Assembly (NCBI RefSeq): GCF_014595975.1
Contig: NZ_JABWGQ010000047.1
Coordinates: 1-64,000 of the forward strand
DNA length: 64,000 bases
From: Sphingopyxis sp. LK2115
GTDB lineage: Bacteria > Pseudomonadota > Alphaproteobacteria > Sphingomonadales > Sphingomonadaceae
Direction: 5' to 3'
Under the pieces are notes generated by a model. That model had not been told where the DNA came from and searched no databases. It was given only the letters and a program-made list of their open reading frames with translations. A program made the position numbers and the translations under genes. Below, piece by piece: positions 47,667-57,234 of the stretch; positions within the stretch are counted from its first letter, which is position 1, and each line of letters opens with the position of its first letter.

Positions 47667-48344
47667 ATGCCGCCGCCGCTCGACCATATCGACGCCTGGA
47701 TCTTCGATCTCGATAACACGCTCTATCCGCCCTCGGCGAAGCTGTTCGACCTGATCGACGAACGCATGGGCGCCTTCATCATGCGGTTGCTCGATGTCGA
47801 TGCGATCGAGGCGCGGCGCGTGCAGAAGCGATATTTCCACGACCATGGCACGACGATGGCGGGGCTGATGCGCCATCATGGTGTCAATCCCGAAGACTTT
47901 CTGGTCGATGTGCACGATATCGCGCTCGACCGGTTGACCCCCGACCCGCGGCTGCGCGCCGGGCTCGAACGGCTGCCCGGCCGTCGGCTGGTCTTCACCA
48001 ACGCCGACGCCGATTATGCCGCGCGCGTGCTTGACGCGCGCGGGATCGCCGACCTGTTCGACGGTATCTGCGACATTCGTATCACCCGCTATACGCCCAA
48101 GCCCGACGCGGCGGCCTATGCCATGATGGTCCAACACCTCGGCGTCGAACCGGCGAAAAGCCTGTTCGTCGAAGATATGGCGCGCAACCTGACGCCGGCG
48201 AAGGCGCTGGGGATGACGACGGTGTGGCTGGACAATGGCAGCGAAAGCGGCCATCGCGACCATCTGCCGAGCCATGTCGATTTCCGCGCGACCGACATTG
48301 CCGACTGGCTCGACAACCTGCCTTCACCCTGGGGAGTTTCATGA
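47667..48344 (+). CDS. HAD-type pyrimidine 5'-nucleotidase
   Basis: A 225-residue HAD hydrolase of the Pyr-5-nucleotidase family. The nucleophile motif is FDLDNTLYP (D14, D16), motif II is VFTNAD, and the later motif is [10 protein letters not shown] with VEDMARNL. It dephosphorylates nucleotides such as UMP. The ATG at 47667 lacks a clear ribosome site; a TTG further upstream is in frame but adds unlikely residues. Its stop overlaps dapD in ATGA, so they are co-translated. Confidence 0.88.
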   Translation: MPPPLDHIDAWIFDLDNTLYPPSAKLFDLIDERMGAFIMRLLDVDAIEARRVQKRYFHDHGTTMAGLMRHHGVNPEDFLVDVHDIALDRLTPDPRLRAGLERLPGRRLVFTNADADYAARVLDARGIADLFDGICDIRITRYTPKPDAAAYAMMVQHLGVEPAKSLFVEDMARNLTPAKALGMTTVWLDNGSESGHRDHLPSHVDFRATDIADWLDNLPSPWGVS

Positions 48345-49183
48345 CCGCCGACCTTCAAGCCACGATCGACGCCGCATGGGAAGCGCGCGACACGCTGGGC
48401 CTCACCACGACCGGCGCGGTGCGCGAAGCGGTCGATACCGCGATTGCCGGGCTTGACGACGGCCGCTTTCGAGTCGCGGAGCGCGACGCGGACGGTGTGT
48501 GGCAGGTCAACCAGTGGCTCAAGAAGGCGGTGCTGCTGTCGTTCCGACTCAACGACATGGCGATCATCGAGGGCGGCGCCGGCGGCGCGACCTGGTGGGA
48601 CAAGGTGCCTTCAAAGTTTGCAGGCTGGGGCGCTAATCGCTTTCGGGATGCGGGCTTCCGCGCCGTCCCCGGATCGATCGTCCGCCGCGGCGCCTTTATC
48701 AGCAAGGGCGCGGTGCTGATGCCGAGTTTCGTCAACATCGGCGCACGGGTCGGCGAGGGGTCGATGGTCGATGCCTGGGCGACCGTCGGCAGCTGCGCGC
48801 AGATCGGCGCCAACGTCCACCTGTCGGGCGGCGCGGGGATCGGCGGGGTGCTTGAACCGTTGCAGGCCGGGCCGGTGGTGATCGAGGACGGCGCCTTCAT
48901 CGGCGCGCGCGCCGAGGTCGCCGAAGGCGTGATCGTGCGCGAGGGCGCGGTCCTGTCGATGGGCGTTTACCTTGGCGCATCGACCAAGATCATCGACCGC
49001 GCGACGGGCGAGATTTTCATTGGAGAAGTGCCACCTTACGCCGTTGTGGTTCCCGGCGCGATGCCCGGCAAGCCGCTGCCCGACGGGTCGCCCGGCCCGT
49101 CGCTTTACTGCGCGGTGATCGTCAAGCGCGTCGATGCCAAGACGCGCGCCAAGACGGGAATCAACGAGCTTTTGCGCGACTGA
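48341..49183 (+). CDS. dapD: Tetrahydrodipicolinate N-succinyltransferase
   Basis: A 280-residue left-handed beta-helix enzyme that succinylates tetrahydrodipicolinate in lysine/diaminopimelate synthesis. [40 protein letters not shown] and [20 protein letters not shown] show the hexapeptide repeats. The ATG at 48341 follows GGGGAG and overlaps the HAD gene's stop. The dapE partner is not in the window. Confidence 0.96.
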   Translation: MTADLQATIDAAWEARDTLGLTTTGAVREAVDTAIAGLDDGRFRVAERDADGVWQVNQWLKKAVLLSFRLNDMAIIEGGAGGATWWDKVPSKFAGWGANRFRDAGFRAVPGSIVRRGAFISKGAVLMPSFVNIGARVGEGSMVDAWATVGSCAQIGANVHLSGGAGIGGVLEPLQAGPVVIEDGAFIGARAEVAEGVIVREGAVLSMGVYLGASTKIIDRATGEIFIGEVPPYAVVVPGAMPGKPLPDGSPGPSLYCAVIVKRVDAKTRAKTGINELLRD

Positions 49184-49306
49184 ATCGCTCGCCACTCGTC
49201 GAAGAGTGTCTCAGTTTGGTAGAAGTTTGGCATAGTTTTACGACAGCCCTGCCCAAGACGGCGCGCGGTGCGGCGAACGGTCGCTGGCTGCGATGGGGGA
49301 TCGACT

Positions 49307-51397
49307 ATGCGTGTTTTTTCGGGTGCGTCAGCATCGGCGGTCGCGCTCGCGCTGACAAGTCCCACCGCCCTGGCGCAGGAGATCGGCGCCGTCGCTCCGC
49401 CGGCGACCGACGCGCCAACCAACGGCGCGCACCGTTATACCCCCGGCGATTTCGCCAGCTTTTCGCCGCGCACCGCGCTCGACATGGTAGAAAAGGTGCC
49501 GGGATTCCTGATCGTCACCGGCACCAACGGGGGCACCCGCGGGCTGGGTGCGGCGACCGAGAATGTCCTGATCAACGGCGAGCGTATCGCCAATAAATCG
49601 ACCGATGCGCGCAGCGCGTTGCAACGCATTGCGGCCTCGCAGGTCGCCTATGTCGATATCGTCGACGGGGCCAGCCTGAATGTTCCAGGCTTGACGGGCC
49701 AGGTTGCCAACGTCGTTCTGGTTGCGGGCACCGACGAGGCCGGATTCACGACCACAATCCGCTGGCAACCTGATTGGCGCCCACGGCTCGACGACAATTG
49801 GCTCAACGGCGAGGTTTCGACCACCGGCACGATCGGCGGCACCAATGTGACGCTCAGCCTGAAGAATGAAGCCAACCGGAATGGCCATTGGGGCCCGGAG
49901 CAACGGTTCGACGGCAATGGGGTGCGGCAATCGACGCGTGACGAATTGGCCAGCTACAGCGGTGACAGGCCGCGTCTCGCCTTGGCTCTCGCGCGCACCA
50001 CGGGCGGCGGCGACAAGTGGAATGTCAATCTGGGCGGCCAGTTGCAGAAGTTCGTCGACGCGGCGAGCAGCATTGCGGTGGGGCCAACAAACGGCGCTTT
50101 GCGCGAGACGTTCAAATCGGTTGAAGACGAGCATAATTTCGACGTCGGCGGCGACTATGAATTTGGACTGGGCAAGGGACGGCTCAAGCTGATCGGACTC
50201 TATCGGTTCGAACATAGTCCCACCGTCGATACGTTCATCGTCGACAGGGCGATTGGCGGGCGCCGCGGCGAGCGGTTCACGCAGATTGCCGACGAGGGCG
50301 AATCCATCCTGCGCGGCGAATATGGCTGGCGCACCGCGGGCGGCACCGACTGGCAGGTCGCGCTGGAGGGGGCGTATAATACGCTCGATGTCGAGGCCGA
50401 GTTCGCCACGCTCCAGCCCGACGGCAGCTTCCTGCCGGTCATCTTCGGTGGTGAAAAGACCAGGGTCGAGGAAAAACGCGGCGAAGCATCGCTGACCTGG
50501 GGGCGCGCGCTGGCATCGAACCTCACCGCGCAGATCAACCTTGGCGCCGAGTATAGCGCGCTGTCGTCATCGGGTCCCGATGGCCTGACGCGCCGCTTTG
50601 TGCGGCCGAAAGGCAAGCTCGCGCTGGCGTGGAAAGTCGGGCCGCGGACCACCATCAACTATCAGATCCAGCGCCGTGTCGACCAACTCAACTTCTTCGA
50701 TTTTGCAAGTTCGGTCGATGTCGCCAACGGCCAGGGCAACGGCGGCAACGGCCTGCTGGTGCCGCCGGTGGTCAACCGCACCGAGCTGGAGTTCGTTCAG
50801 GACCTGAGCGCGTGGGGCAACGCTTCGATCGCCTTCGCTTATGCCTATGCGCAGGATCTGGTCGACCAGATCCCGCTGTCGCCAACCACCGAAGGCCGCG
50901 GCAACCTGCCAGGTGCGCATCTTTATCGCATCAGTTCAAAGGCGACGCTGCTGCTCGACCGGCTGGGCTGGAAAGGCGCGCGCATCAACAGCGACCTGAC
51001 CTGGCGCCGCAACCGCGTGCGGGATCCGCTGACGGGCAGTTGGCGCGATCAGAGCGAGGGGCAGGAATATCTGGTCGATGTCAGCCTGCGCCACGACATC
51101 CCGGGTTCGCCGATCGCCTGGGGAGCCAGTTACTTCGACGAACAATTCAGCCCCAATGTACGGCTCAATGCGATTGAGCATGAGTTCGACGACGGCGGCT
51201 TCGTTACCGCCTTTGTCGAGCATAAGGATGTCGCGGGTTTCACGGTCAGGCTGACGTACCGCAATCTTGCCGGGCAAAAGAACCGGTTCGACCGCACGGT
51301 CTTTGTCGACCGGCGCAACGGGCCGATTGCGTTCAGCGAAAGCCGTCGGCGCGAGTTTGGACGATATTTCCAGCTCACCGTGACCGGGACGCTTTGA
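49307..51397 (+). CDS. TonB-dependent outer membrane receptor
   Basis: A 696-residue receptor. A signal peptide (MRVFSGASASAVALALTSPT, cleavage after ALAQ) precedes a plug domain (about 45-140: RTALDMVEKVPGFLIV, ENVLINGERIANK, VAYVDIVDGASLNVPG). A beta-barrel of alternating strands follows. The last residues are QLTVTGTL, not the usual terminal aromatic. ATG at 49307 has GGGGGA six bases upstream. The ligand is unknown and no transport partner lies nearby. Confidence 0.88.
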   Translation: MRVFSGASASAVALALTSPTALAQEIGAVAPPATDAPTNGAHRYTPGDFASFSPRTALDMVEKVPGFLIVTGTNGGTRGLGAATENVLINGERIANKSTDARSALQRIAASQVAYVDIVDGASLNVPGLTGQVANVVLVAGTDEAGFTTTIRWQPDWRPRLDDNWLNGEVSTTGTIGGTNVTLSLKNEANRNGHWGPEQRFDGNGVRQSTRDELASYSGDRPRLALALARTTGGGDKWNVNLGGQLQKFVDAASSIAVGPTNGALRETFKSVEDEHNFDVGGDYEFGLGKGRLKLIGLYRFEHSPTVDTFIVDRAIGGRRGERFTQIADEGESILRGEYGWRTAGGTDWQVALEGAYNTLDVEAEFATLQPDGSFLPVIFGGEKTRVEEKRGEASLTWGRALASNLTAQINLGAEYSALSSSGPDGLTRRFVRPKGKLALAWKVGPRTTINYQIQRRVDQLNFFDFASSVDVANGQGNGGNGLLVPPVVNRTELEFVQDLSAWGNASIAFAYAYAQDLVDQIPLSPTTEGRGNLPGAHLYRISSKATLLLDRLGWKGARINSDLTWRRNRVRDPLTGSWRDQSEGQEYLVDVSLRHDIPGSPIAWGASYFDEQFSPNVRLNAIEHEFDDGGFVTAFVEHKDVAGFTVRLTYRNLAGQKNRFDRTVFVDRRNGPIAFSESRRREFGRYFQLTVTGTL

Positions 51398-51403
51398 GCA
51401 CCG

Positions 51404-51426
51404 TCATCCCGGCCGCGCCGGGGTGA
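51404..51426. terminator. Bidirectional hairpin between TonB receptor and gpmA
   Basis: TCATCCCGGC and GCCGGGGTGA are 10-bp arms with one mismatch around a CGC loop, in the 54 bp between two convergent stops. It can serve both genes as a terminator. It also shares CATCCCGGC with the hairpin at 20270, so it may be a dispersed repeat used this way. Confidence 0.55.
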
Positions 51427-51451
51427 GGAGAGAGGGGCGTGAGGCCGCCTT

Positions 51452-52138
51452 TTACCGCTCGCTCAGATAATAGCGTTCACGCGCGGTCAGATCGGGGTTC
51501 AATTCGTATACGATCGGCTGGCCGGTCGGGATTTCGAGGCCGGTGATGTCGGCGTCCGAAATGCCCGACAGATGCTTGACCAGCGCCCGCAGGCTGTTGC
51601 CGTGCGCCGAGATCAGCACCGTCTTGCCCGCCGCCAGCTCGGGGGCGATCGCGGCGTCATAATAGGGAAGCACCCGCGCGATTGTGTCTTTCAGGCTTTC
51701 GGTCGCCGGAATCGCGATGCCGGCATAACGCGGGTCGCTCGACAAATCCCATTCGGACCCGGCTTCGAGCGGCGGCGGCGGAATGTCGAAGCTGCGGCGC
51801 CAGATCTTGACCTGATCGTCGCCATGCTTCGCCGCGGTCTCCGCCTTGTCGAGCCCGGTGAGCCCGCCATAGTGGCGCTCGTTGAGGTGCCAGTCCTTCG
51901 TCACCGGAAGCCACAGGCGCCCCATCGCCTCGAGCGCCAGATTGAGCGTCTTGATCGCGCGCGTCTGGACCGAGGTGAAGCAGGTGTCGGGAGCGATGCC
52001 CTTGGCCTTCATCAGATCGCCCGCAGCCCAGGCTTCGGCCGCGCCCTTTTCGGTGACATCGACATCCCACCAGCCGGTGAAGCGGTTCTCGAGATTCCAC
52101 TGCGACTGGCCGTGACGGATGAGGATGAGCTGGGGCAT
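51452..52138 (-). CDS. gpmA: 2,3-bisphosphoglycerate-dependent phosphoglycerate mutase
   Basis: A 228-residue glycolytic mutase. [20 protein letters not shown] carries the phosphorylated H9, and [14 protein letters not shown] and [19 protein letters not shown] carry the other active-site residues. It is divergent from the heat-shock gene and stands alone. Confidence 0.96.
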   Translation of the reverse strand: MPQLILIRHGQSQWNLENRFTGWWDVDVTEKGAAEAWAAGDLMKAKGIAPDTCFTSVQTRAIKTLNLALEAMGRLWLPVTKDWHLNERHYGGLTGLDKAETAAKHGDDQVKIWRRSFDIPPPPLEAGSEWDLSSDPRYAGIAIPATESLKDTIARVLPYYDAAIAPELAAGKTVLISAHGNSLRALVKHLSGISDADITGLEIPTGQPIVYELNPDLTARERYYLSER

Positions 52139-52207
52139 GTCATATCCTTTGGATGGAGCGGTTTCGCCGCCCTTTAGCGCGGCTTTTCGGTAAAGGCCAA
52201 CGCCCCT

Positions 52208-52238
52208 CTTGAAATGGTTTCGGCGGCTACCAGATTGA
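52208..52238 (+). promoter_or_regulatory. Candidate heat-shock (sigma32) promoter of hsp20
   Basis: CTTGAA (52208-52213) matches the sigma32 -35 exactly. After 16 bp, CCAGATTGA (52230-52238) matches 6 of 9 positions of CCCCATTTA. Transcription would begin near 52245 and give a 5' leader of about 85 nt, long enough for an RNA thermometer. Confidence 0.4.
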
Positions 52239-52274
52239 TCCTATCCGGCCGCCGGAACGGGGTCGGGTGGTGAT

Positions 52275-52321
52275 CGCGGGCGCGTTCCGCGGTCCCTTTG
52301 CTTCGCTTTGAACAAGGAAGG
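52275..52321 (+). promoter_or_regulatory. ROSE-like RNA thermometer over the hsp20 ribosome site
   Basis: In the leader, CCTTTGCTT (52295-52303) can pair with AAGGAAGG (52314-52321), which is the ribosome site 8 nt before the ATG. The pairing leaves the G at 52300 bulged, inside a TTGCT motif, as in ROSE elements of rhizobial small heat-shock genes. The loop is 10 nt. A GC hairpin (CGCGG-N7-CCGCG, 52275-52291) precedes it. No structure prediction was run. Confidence 0.55.
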
Positions 52322-52329
52322 AATGACCC

Positions 52330-52788
52330 ATGCGTAACAATTTTGACTGGACCCCCTATCGCCGTTCGACCGTCGGTTTCGACCGGCTTTTCGATTTCCT
52401 CGAAACCGGCGCGTCCAGCGCGGAAAATTATCCTCCGTTCGATATCGAAAAGGTCGCCGATGACCATTTCCGCATCACCGTCGCGGTTGCCGGTTTCAAA
52501 GCGGACGAGATCGACATCACCGCACAGCAGAATATGCTGACCGTAAGCGGCCGCAAGGCACCGGTCGCCGAAGGCGAGGAACGACACTTGCTCTATAGCG
52601 GCATTGCGACGCGCGCGTTCGAGCGCCGTTTCCAGCTCGCCGACTTCGTGCGTGTGGAGCGCGCCGACCTTGCCGACGGCCTGCTGACCATCGATCTGGT
52701 CCGCGAAGTGCCCGAAGCGATGAAGCCGCACAAGATCGCGATCGGCGGCGGCGCCACGCCGGTGATCGAGAACAAGAAGGCGGCATAA
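52330..52788 (+). CDS. Small heat-shock protein (Hsp20/IbpA type)
   Basis: A 152-residue alpha-crystallin-type chaperone that holds unfolding proteins. The short N-arm (FDRLFDFLETG) precedes the crystallin domain at about 38-140, with FRITVAVAGFKADEIDI and the signature LADGLLTIDLVREVPE. The IxI-like tail motif (HKIAIGG) follows. It is monocistronic: a heat-shock-type promoter and ROSE-like leader precede it, and a clean terminator follows. Confidence 0.93.
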   Translation: MRNNFDWTPYRRSTVGFDRLFDFLETGASSAENYPPFDIEKVADDHFRITVAVAGFKADEIDITAQQNMLTVSGRKAPVAEGEERHLLYSGIATRAFERRFQLADFVRVERADLADGLLTIDLVREVPEAMKPHKIAIGGGATPVIENKKAA

Positions 52789-52816
52789 GCGACGCCCGTT
52801 CCTATCGAAATTGCGG

Positions 52817-52846
52817 GGTCCGGAGTCGCCTCCGGACCTCATTTTT
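52817..52846 (+). terminator. Rho-independent terminator after hsp20
   Basis: GGTCCGGAG and CTCCGGACC form a perfect 9-bp stem with a TCGC loop, followed by TCATTTTT. It starts 28 bp after the hsp20 stop. This is the cleanest intrinsic terminator in the window. Confidence 0.88.
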
Positions 52847-53013
52847 GCCGGGCGGTCTCGTTTCGGGCGACGCGCAGCGGCGGTGCCGCCTTCTTTTTTT
52901 GATCGCGCAACACCACGACGTCGCAAAGCATCTCTCCATTCCCTTCGTGCTGAGCTTGTCAAGGGGTGAACGGGGTGGGGAGTCTTTGTGGCCTGGCGGC
53001 TTTGGGCGAACCC

Positions 53014-53484
53014 TTATCGCAAGGCGCGCGTCATGAAGCGGCTGAACGGGTCGGGCTTATAGCCCGCGAACGGCTCGCAATCCGCAAAGCCATAGCGGCG
53101 ATACAAGGTAATCGCCGGCTCGAAGGCGGCGCCCGACCCCGTTTCGAGGCTGAGCCGTTCGAGGCCGCGGCGCTGCGCTTCGGCGATGATATGGCCCAGC
53201 ATCCGCGCGGCGACGCCCTGGCGCAGAAAGCCCTCGGCGGTGCGCATCGACTTGATCTCGCCATGCTTTGCATCAAGCATCTTGAGCGCGCCGCAGCCCG
53301 CGAGCGCGCCATCCTTGTGGATCGACCAGAAGGTCACGTCGCGCGCGCGCAACCCGTCGAAATCGAGGAAGTGACAGCTTCCCGCAGGCGAATTGGCGAG
53401 CATTCCCGCAAAATGCAGCTCGAGCAGTGCACGGATCGCGGCGCCCGACAGATCATCCTCGACGATCCGCCAGGCGTCGCTCAC
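53014..53484 (-). CDS. GNAT-family N-acetyltransferase
   Basis: A 156-residue acetyltransferase. [20 protein letters not shown] contains the acetyl-CoA-binding RxxGxA pattern, and a late LYRRYGF is the usual motif B. Its substrate is unknown. The start is GTG at 53484, overlapping the M14 peptidase stop in GTGA, so it is the last gene of a coupled operon. Confidence 0.9.
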   Translation of the reverse strand: MSDAWRIVEDDLSGAAIRALLELHFAGMLANSPAGSCHFLDFDGLRARDVTFWSIHKDGALAGCGALKMLDAKHGEIKSMRTAEGFLRQGVAARMLGHIIAEAQRRGLERLSLETGSGAAFEPAITLYRRYGFADCEPFAGYKPDPFSRFMTRALR

Positions 53485-54602
53485 AAAATATGGTCCAGCG
53501 TTTGCAGGCAGGCGTGCGCGAGCCGCTTCGACCGTTCGGGCGACCAGCCATGAGAGGGATCGGGCAGGTCGCGATTGTCCTTGAACGGCATTTCAAGCGT
53601 CATCGACACCGCGCCGAAGCGTTCGGCAAGCTGTGTCGTCGACATCGACAGATTCGCCTGGCCGGGCGCCGATTCGGCATAGCCGAGATCGAGCTGAAAA
53701 TCGGGGGTATTCGCCGCGAGCGCGGCCTCGAACGCCTTATACTTCTCCATCTGCTCGGATTTCAGCGACGGAATGCCCTCGAATCCCGCCAGAAAGACCG
53801 CCGGGATCGCCTCATCGCCATGAACATCCATCGCCCAGTCGACGCCGCTTTCGTCCATCGCATTCCGCACGCACAATACTTCGGGACTGCGTTCGGCGGT
53901 CGGTTCGTGCCATTCGCGGTTGAGGTTCACCCCCGCATAGTTGGTGCGCAGATGGCCACGGCGCGAACCGTCGGGATTCATGTTCGGCACGATATGAATA
54001 CGGCATTTCTGCCGGAGCGAGCGCGCGTGCGGGTCGGCAGGGTCGGTGAGCATTTCGAGCGCACCCTCCATCCACCATTCGGCCATGCTCTCGCCCGGAT
54101 GCTGGCGCGCATAGAGCCAGACCTGAATATCCCCGCTGCCCATTTCAAGGCAGTCGATCGGCTGGCCTTCAAGGCTGGTGCCAAGGCAGCGATAGGTTAC
54201 GCCCTCGCATTCGGCGACCGATGCGATCAGGTCGTGGTGCCGCTCCATCGAATAGGGCGCGAAATAGGCGATCCAGAGCAGCGGGCCTTCGGCCGTGTGC
54301 CGGATGGTCAAACGGCCCCCGTCCACATTGGCATCATAGGCCGTGTCGAGGCGGAACCAGCTTTCGCGATCATAGCTCGCGCACGCCGCATAGCCGGGCC
54401 AGCCGTCGGGATAGGCCGAGCCTTCGAGGCCGGTGATCGCAAGATCGAGCGGGTCGCCGACCGCGCAGGCGACGCGGAAATGGAACCACTGGAAAAAGTC
54501 CGATTCGCGATCCTTGCGGATCGACAGGCGGGCGGACGTCCCGTCGATGGCGTCCACGACGATATTGCCGCTGTCGAAAGCGGCGTTGATGGTGATGGTC
54601 AT
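53481..54602 (-). CDS. M14-family carboxypeptidase-like metallopeptidase
   Basis: A 373-residue protein. An N-terminal beta domain (about 1-120, including [13 protein letters not shown]) precedes the zinc peptidase domain. Zinc ligands lie in ARQHPGES (HxxE) and later in [30 protein letters not shown] and NLNREWHEP are the substrate-binding hallmarks. This is the cytosolic-carboxypeptidase-like branch, lacking a signal peptide. The ATG overlaps the upstream lipoprotein stop (ATGA), and its own stop overlaps the GNAT start. Confidence 0.9.
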   Translation of the reverse strand: MTITINAAFDSGNIVVDAIDGTSARLSIRKDRESDFFQWFHFRVACAVGDPLDLAITGLEGSAYPDGWPGYAACASYDRESWFRLDTAYDANVDGGRLTIRHTAEGPLLWIAYFAPYSMERHHDLIASVAECEGVTYRCLGTSLEGQPIDCLEMGSGDIQVWLYARQHPGESMAEWWMEGALEMLTDPADPHARSLRQKCRIHIVPNMNPDGSRRGHLRTNYAGVNLNREWHEPTAERSPEVLCVRNAMDESGVDWAMDVHGDEAIPAVFLAGFEGIPSLKSEQMEKYKAFEAALAANTPDFQLDLGYAESAPGQANLSMSTTQLAERFGAVSMTLEMPFKDNRDLPDPSHGWSPERSKRLAHACLQTLDHIL

Positions 54603-55225
54603 GGAACGCTGATAGTGCGTCCCGATTCGCCGGGGAAGTCCTTGAATAGGGCTTCGGCCAATTTCGCCGCGGCAAGGCTCGGCTGACTGGCGGGCGCCTT
54701 CACCGGAACCGCGGTCAGTGCGCGGCCCTCCCACAGCGCCTGACCCGTCGCGGCATCGTCGATGCGCACCGAAAGCTGGAGGTCGGCCATGCGTCTGGAG
54801 CCGCCGCCAAGGTTGATCCCGACGCCGAGCCCGACGCCCGAACCATAGCTGCCCGTCGAACCGCCGACGCCGACCGACACCGGCGATCGCTTGCCCACGC
54901 TTTCGTGAACCGCACGGTCAAAGCCGATGCGGACCTTGAGCGGCGCACGCGCGCCGTCGGGCGCTGCAACAAGGCCCTGCAATTGAAGCTGGCGTTCGAC
55001 CGCGCCGCGATAGCTGGACCATTCCAGCGAGGGCGCGGCGGTGCCCGGCATCGCTGCAGCGTCGCCCAGCGGCGCGGTATCGACGGTGTAGCGTGTCCCC
55101 GGCGCCCAGCCCGCCACGGCATTGCTGTGAAAACGGGTGACCTCGACCGGCGGAACGGCGGTGGCGCAGCCGCCAAGCGCAAGCGCCGCTGCGAAGGGCA
55201 GGGCGACGGAAAGATGACGCATCAT
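54599..55225 (-). CDS. DUF4136-type lipoprotein
   Basis: A 208-residue lipoprotein with a signal ending in ALALGGC (Cys20). [18 protein letters not shown] and the middle [25 protein letters not shown] fit DUF4136; the function is unknown. A Gly/Ser-rich stretch ([20 protein letters not shown]) crosses the centre. It is the first gene of an operon with a metallopeptidase and an acetyltransferase, both coupled by 4-nt overlaps. Confidence 0.8.
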   Translation of the reverse strand: MMRHLSVALPFAAALALGGCATAVPPVEVTRFHSNAVAGWAPGTRYTVDTAPLGDAAAMPGTAAPSLEWSSYRGAVERQLQLQGLVAAPDGARAPLKVRIGFDRAVHESVGKRSPVSVGVGGSTGSYGSGVGLGVGINLGGGSRRMADLQLSVRIDDAATGQALWEGRALTAVPVKAPASQPSLAAAKLAEALFKDFPGESGRTISVP

Positions 55226-55296
55226 GGCCGTATCATGCGCCAGTATTTATGGCTTGGCAATGAACGGGATGGCGAACGAGCGCGCCTGCCCGCCGG

Positions 55297-55962
55297 TCAG
55301 CGATAGAAGATGTGATTGTCGATCTGCGCGATGCGCGTCTTGCGCCAGCCGGGTGCGACGTGGCGCGCGTGAAAGAAAAGCGCGCCCGGCGCGTGATTCT
55401 TCCAACTGCCGTCGAGCGCGATCTGCGCGATCGCCACCGCCTTGTCCCACTGTGCGCCTTCGCGGATCGCGGGCATCCGACCGCCGCGCACGAAACTGAA
55501 CTGACGCTTCTGGTGAACGACGCCGCACAGGCTGGCGGGGAAGCGGCCCGACCGCGCGCGATTGATCACGACATGCGCGACCGCGAGCTGACCGGGGAGC
55601 GATTCGCCGCGCGATTCGAAATAGACCGCCCCGGCCAGGCAGCGCAGCTCCCGGTCGATCGTGGCGGGTTTTGGCGTCGCGGCGACAAGCGCCGCGAGCG
55701 ACGCCGCGGTTACCGGCGGCGTGTTTTCACTTTCGGGGGTGGCGTCGCGCTCGGCATCGCCTTGTTCCTCGACGGGCAGCTCGGCCTCGGTCGGCAAATC
55801 CGCCTTTTGCGGCTCCGACGACGCCGCGCCGGGCAGGGTGATGGCGGGAAGATTGGCGTCGGCAGCAAGGTCGCTTGCAAAGCCCGGTTCCGCCAGAAGC
55901 AGCATGGTGGCGGCAGTCATGCCGACGGCAGCCACGCTGGCCACGTTCAGAATGCGACTCAT
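55297..55962 (-). CDS. SleB-type cell wall hydrolase
   Basis: A 221-residue exported protein. It has a hydrophobic signal (VAAVGMTAATMLLLAEPGFA), an Ala/Pro/Glu-rich linker (about 35-100) and a C-terminal hydrolase_2 domain with CLAGAVYFESRGESLPGQLA and VVHQKRQFSFV. It would cut peptidoglycan in the periplasm. ATG at 55962 follows GACGGACAAT; a TTG further upstream is in frame but less likely. Confidence 0.88.
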   Translation of the reverse strand: MSRILNVASVAAVGMTAATMLLLAEPGFASDLAADANLPAITLPGAASSEPQKADLPTEAELPVEEQGDAERDATPESENTPPVTAASLAALVAATPKPATIDRELRCLAGAVYFESRGESLPGQLAVAHVVINRARSGRFPASLCGVVHQKRQFSFVRGGRMPAIREGAQWDKAVAIAQIALDGSWKNHAPGALFFHARHVAPGWRKTRIAQIDNHIFYR

Positions 55963-56160
55963 ATTGTCCGTCAAAAGTGCGGCCGATGAACCGAGCCTTG
56001 TCAAAAACAGACGGGGGACCTTGATCCTGTATCGCCGCCTGCGGTCATCGTCCGACTGCGTGTCCAGTCCGTTTTTTCGGGAGCATGGCGTGGCGATGCA
56101 ACCCGCGGACCGACCTTCGCGTTATCGAATGGGCGCCAGCTATTGTGCGCCGCAACAGAG

Positions 56161-56496
56161 TCAAGTCAACGCGCCCCACTCCGCGACGAGACGTGCCGCA
56201 TCTGCGATGTCCAGTTCGACGACCCACAGATCGGGATCGACCTTTCGCCGCCGCTCGCGATAGTTGGCGCGGGATTCACCATCCTTGGTGTCCGCCGGGC
56301 CGACTTCCTCCCATATATATTTGCCGTCGGCCGAGAATCGCCGTTCGAGCAGCGCTCCGGGTTCGCCGCGGTCGCTGCACTGGACCAGAATGACACCCGC
56401 GTCGTCGTCGCCTCTGGCCAGCACGGCCGCGAAGCCGCCCGCCGCTTCGGTGCGGCGCAGCAACAGATCGACGAGGAAACGGCTTTTGAGGCGCAT
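56161..56496 (-). CDS. DUF1491 family protein
   Basis: A 111-residue protein starting MRLKSRFLVDLLLRRTEAAG, then GFAAVLARGDDDAGVILVQ, typical of the DUF1491 family in alphaproteobacteria. Its function is unknown. The ATG at 56496 follows GGGGG; a longer frame upstream has no support. It ends with VAEWGALT. It is 125 bp after ptsN on the same strand. Confidence 0.8.
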   Translation of the reverse strand: MRLKSRFLVDLLLRRTEAAGGFAAVLARGDDDAGVILVQCSDRGEPGALLERRFSADGKYIWEEVGPADTKDGESRANYRERRRKVDPDLWVVELDIADAARLVAEWGALT

Positions 56497-56621
56497 GTCA
56501 GCCCCCGCCGATGCGAAGGCTGCGGTCCATCGCCGAAAATGTCGGCCTGAAACCAACGAAACCGAAAGCGTGGCGGCGCGCGATGAGTTCCTGCCTTCGT
56601 GGAGGCCCGACCGATCGCTCG

Positions 56622-57086
56622 TCAGGCCGCGTCACGCGCTTCGGTGTCGACGAGGAGCGCATAGAGCGCCTCGTCATTCTTGGCGCCGCGCAGCCGTTCG
56701 GCGATCGCATCGTTGCGCAGCATCCGCGACACGCCGGCGAGCGCTTTCAGATGGTCAGCGCCGGCATCGAGCGGCGAAAGCAGCACGAAAAGCAGATCGA
56801 CCGGCAACCCATCGACCGCGTTGAAATCGATTGGCCGTGCAAGCTGGAGGAACAGGCCGCGCACACCGCCAAGATCGGCCAGCTTGGCGTGCGGCAGCGC
56901 GATACCCCGGCCGAACCCCGTCGATCCCAACCGTTCGCGTTCGAGCAAGGCTTCGCTCACTTCGCCGGCATCGAGGCCAAGCGAACGGCTGGCAAGATCG
57001 CCGATAAAGGGGAAAAGCGCCTTTTTCGAATCGATCTGGACGTGCGCGCGCACGGTCGCCGGATAAAGAAGAGAAGAAAGATTCAT
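56622..57086 (-). CDS. ptsN: PTS IIA-like nitrogen-regulatory protein PtsN
   Basis: A 154-residue EIIA-Ntr protein. The phosphorylated histidine is H66 in GRGIALPHAKL, and PVDLLFVLLSPLDAGADHLK is also typical. It takes phosphate from PtsO/EI-Ntr and regulates potassium and nitrogen responses. It follows hpf on the same strand after 148 bp. rpoN, its usual neighbour, is absent here. Confidence 0.94.
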   Translation of the reverse strand: MNLSSLLYPATVRAHVQIDSKKALFPFIGDLASRSLGLDAGEVSEALLERERLGSTGFGRGIALPHAKLADLGGVRGLFLQLARPIDFNAVDGLPVDLLFVLLSPLDAGADHLKALAGVSRMLRNDAIAERLRGAKNDEALYALLVDTEARDAA

Positions 57087-57234
57087 CGTCGGATCAAATC
57101 TTGTAAACGCCGGACACCGCCAGAAACAAGGGCTGGCTAGCGATCACGGATCTGTCGTGGCAGGCCCGCCGCCATCCGGGCTTCGGGCATCGTTGGGCGC
57201 GGCCCTTAAGCCGGATGGCAGATAAAATCCAGTC

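Noticed and set aside
55262..55277. GAAC-N8-GAAC resembling an SOS box
   Set aside because: The spacing is 8 rather than 7, and it overlaps no good promoter for the adjacent genes.
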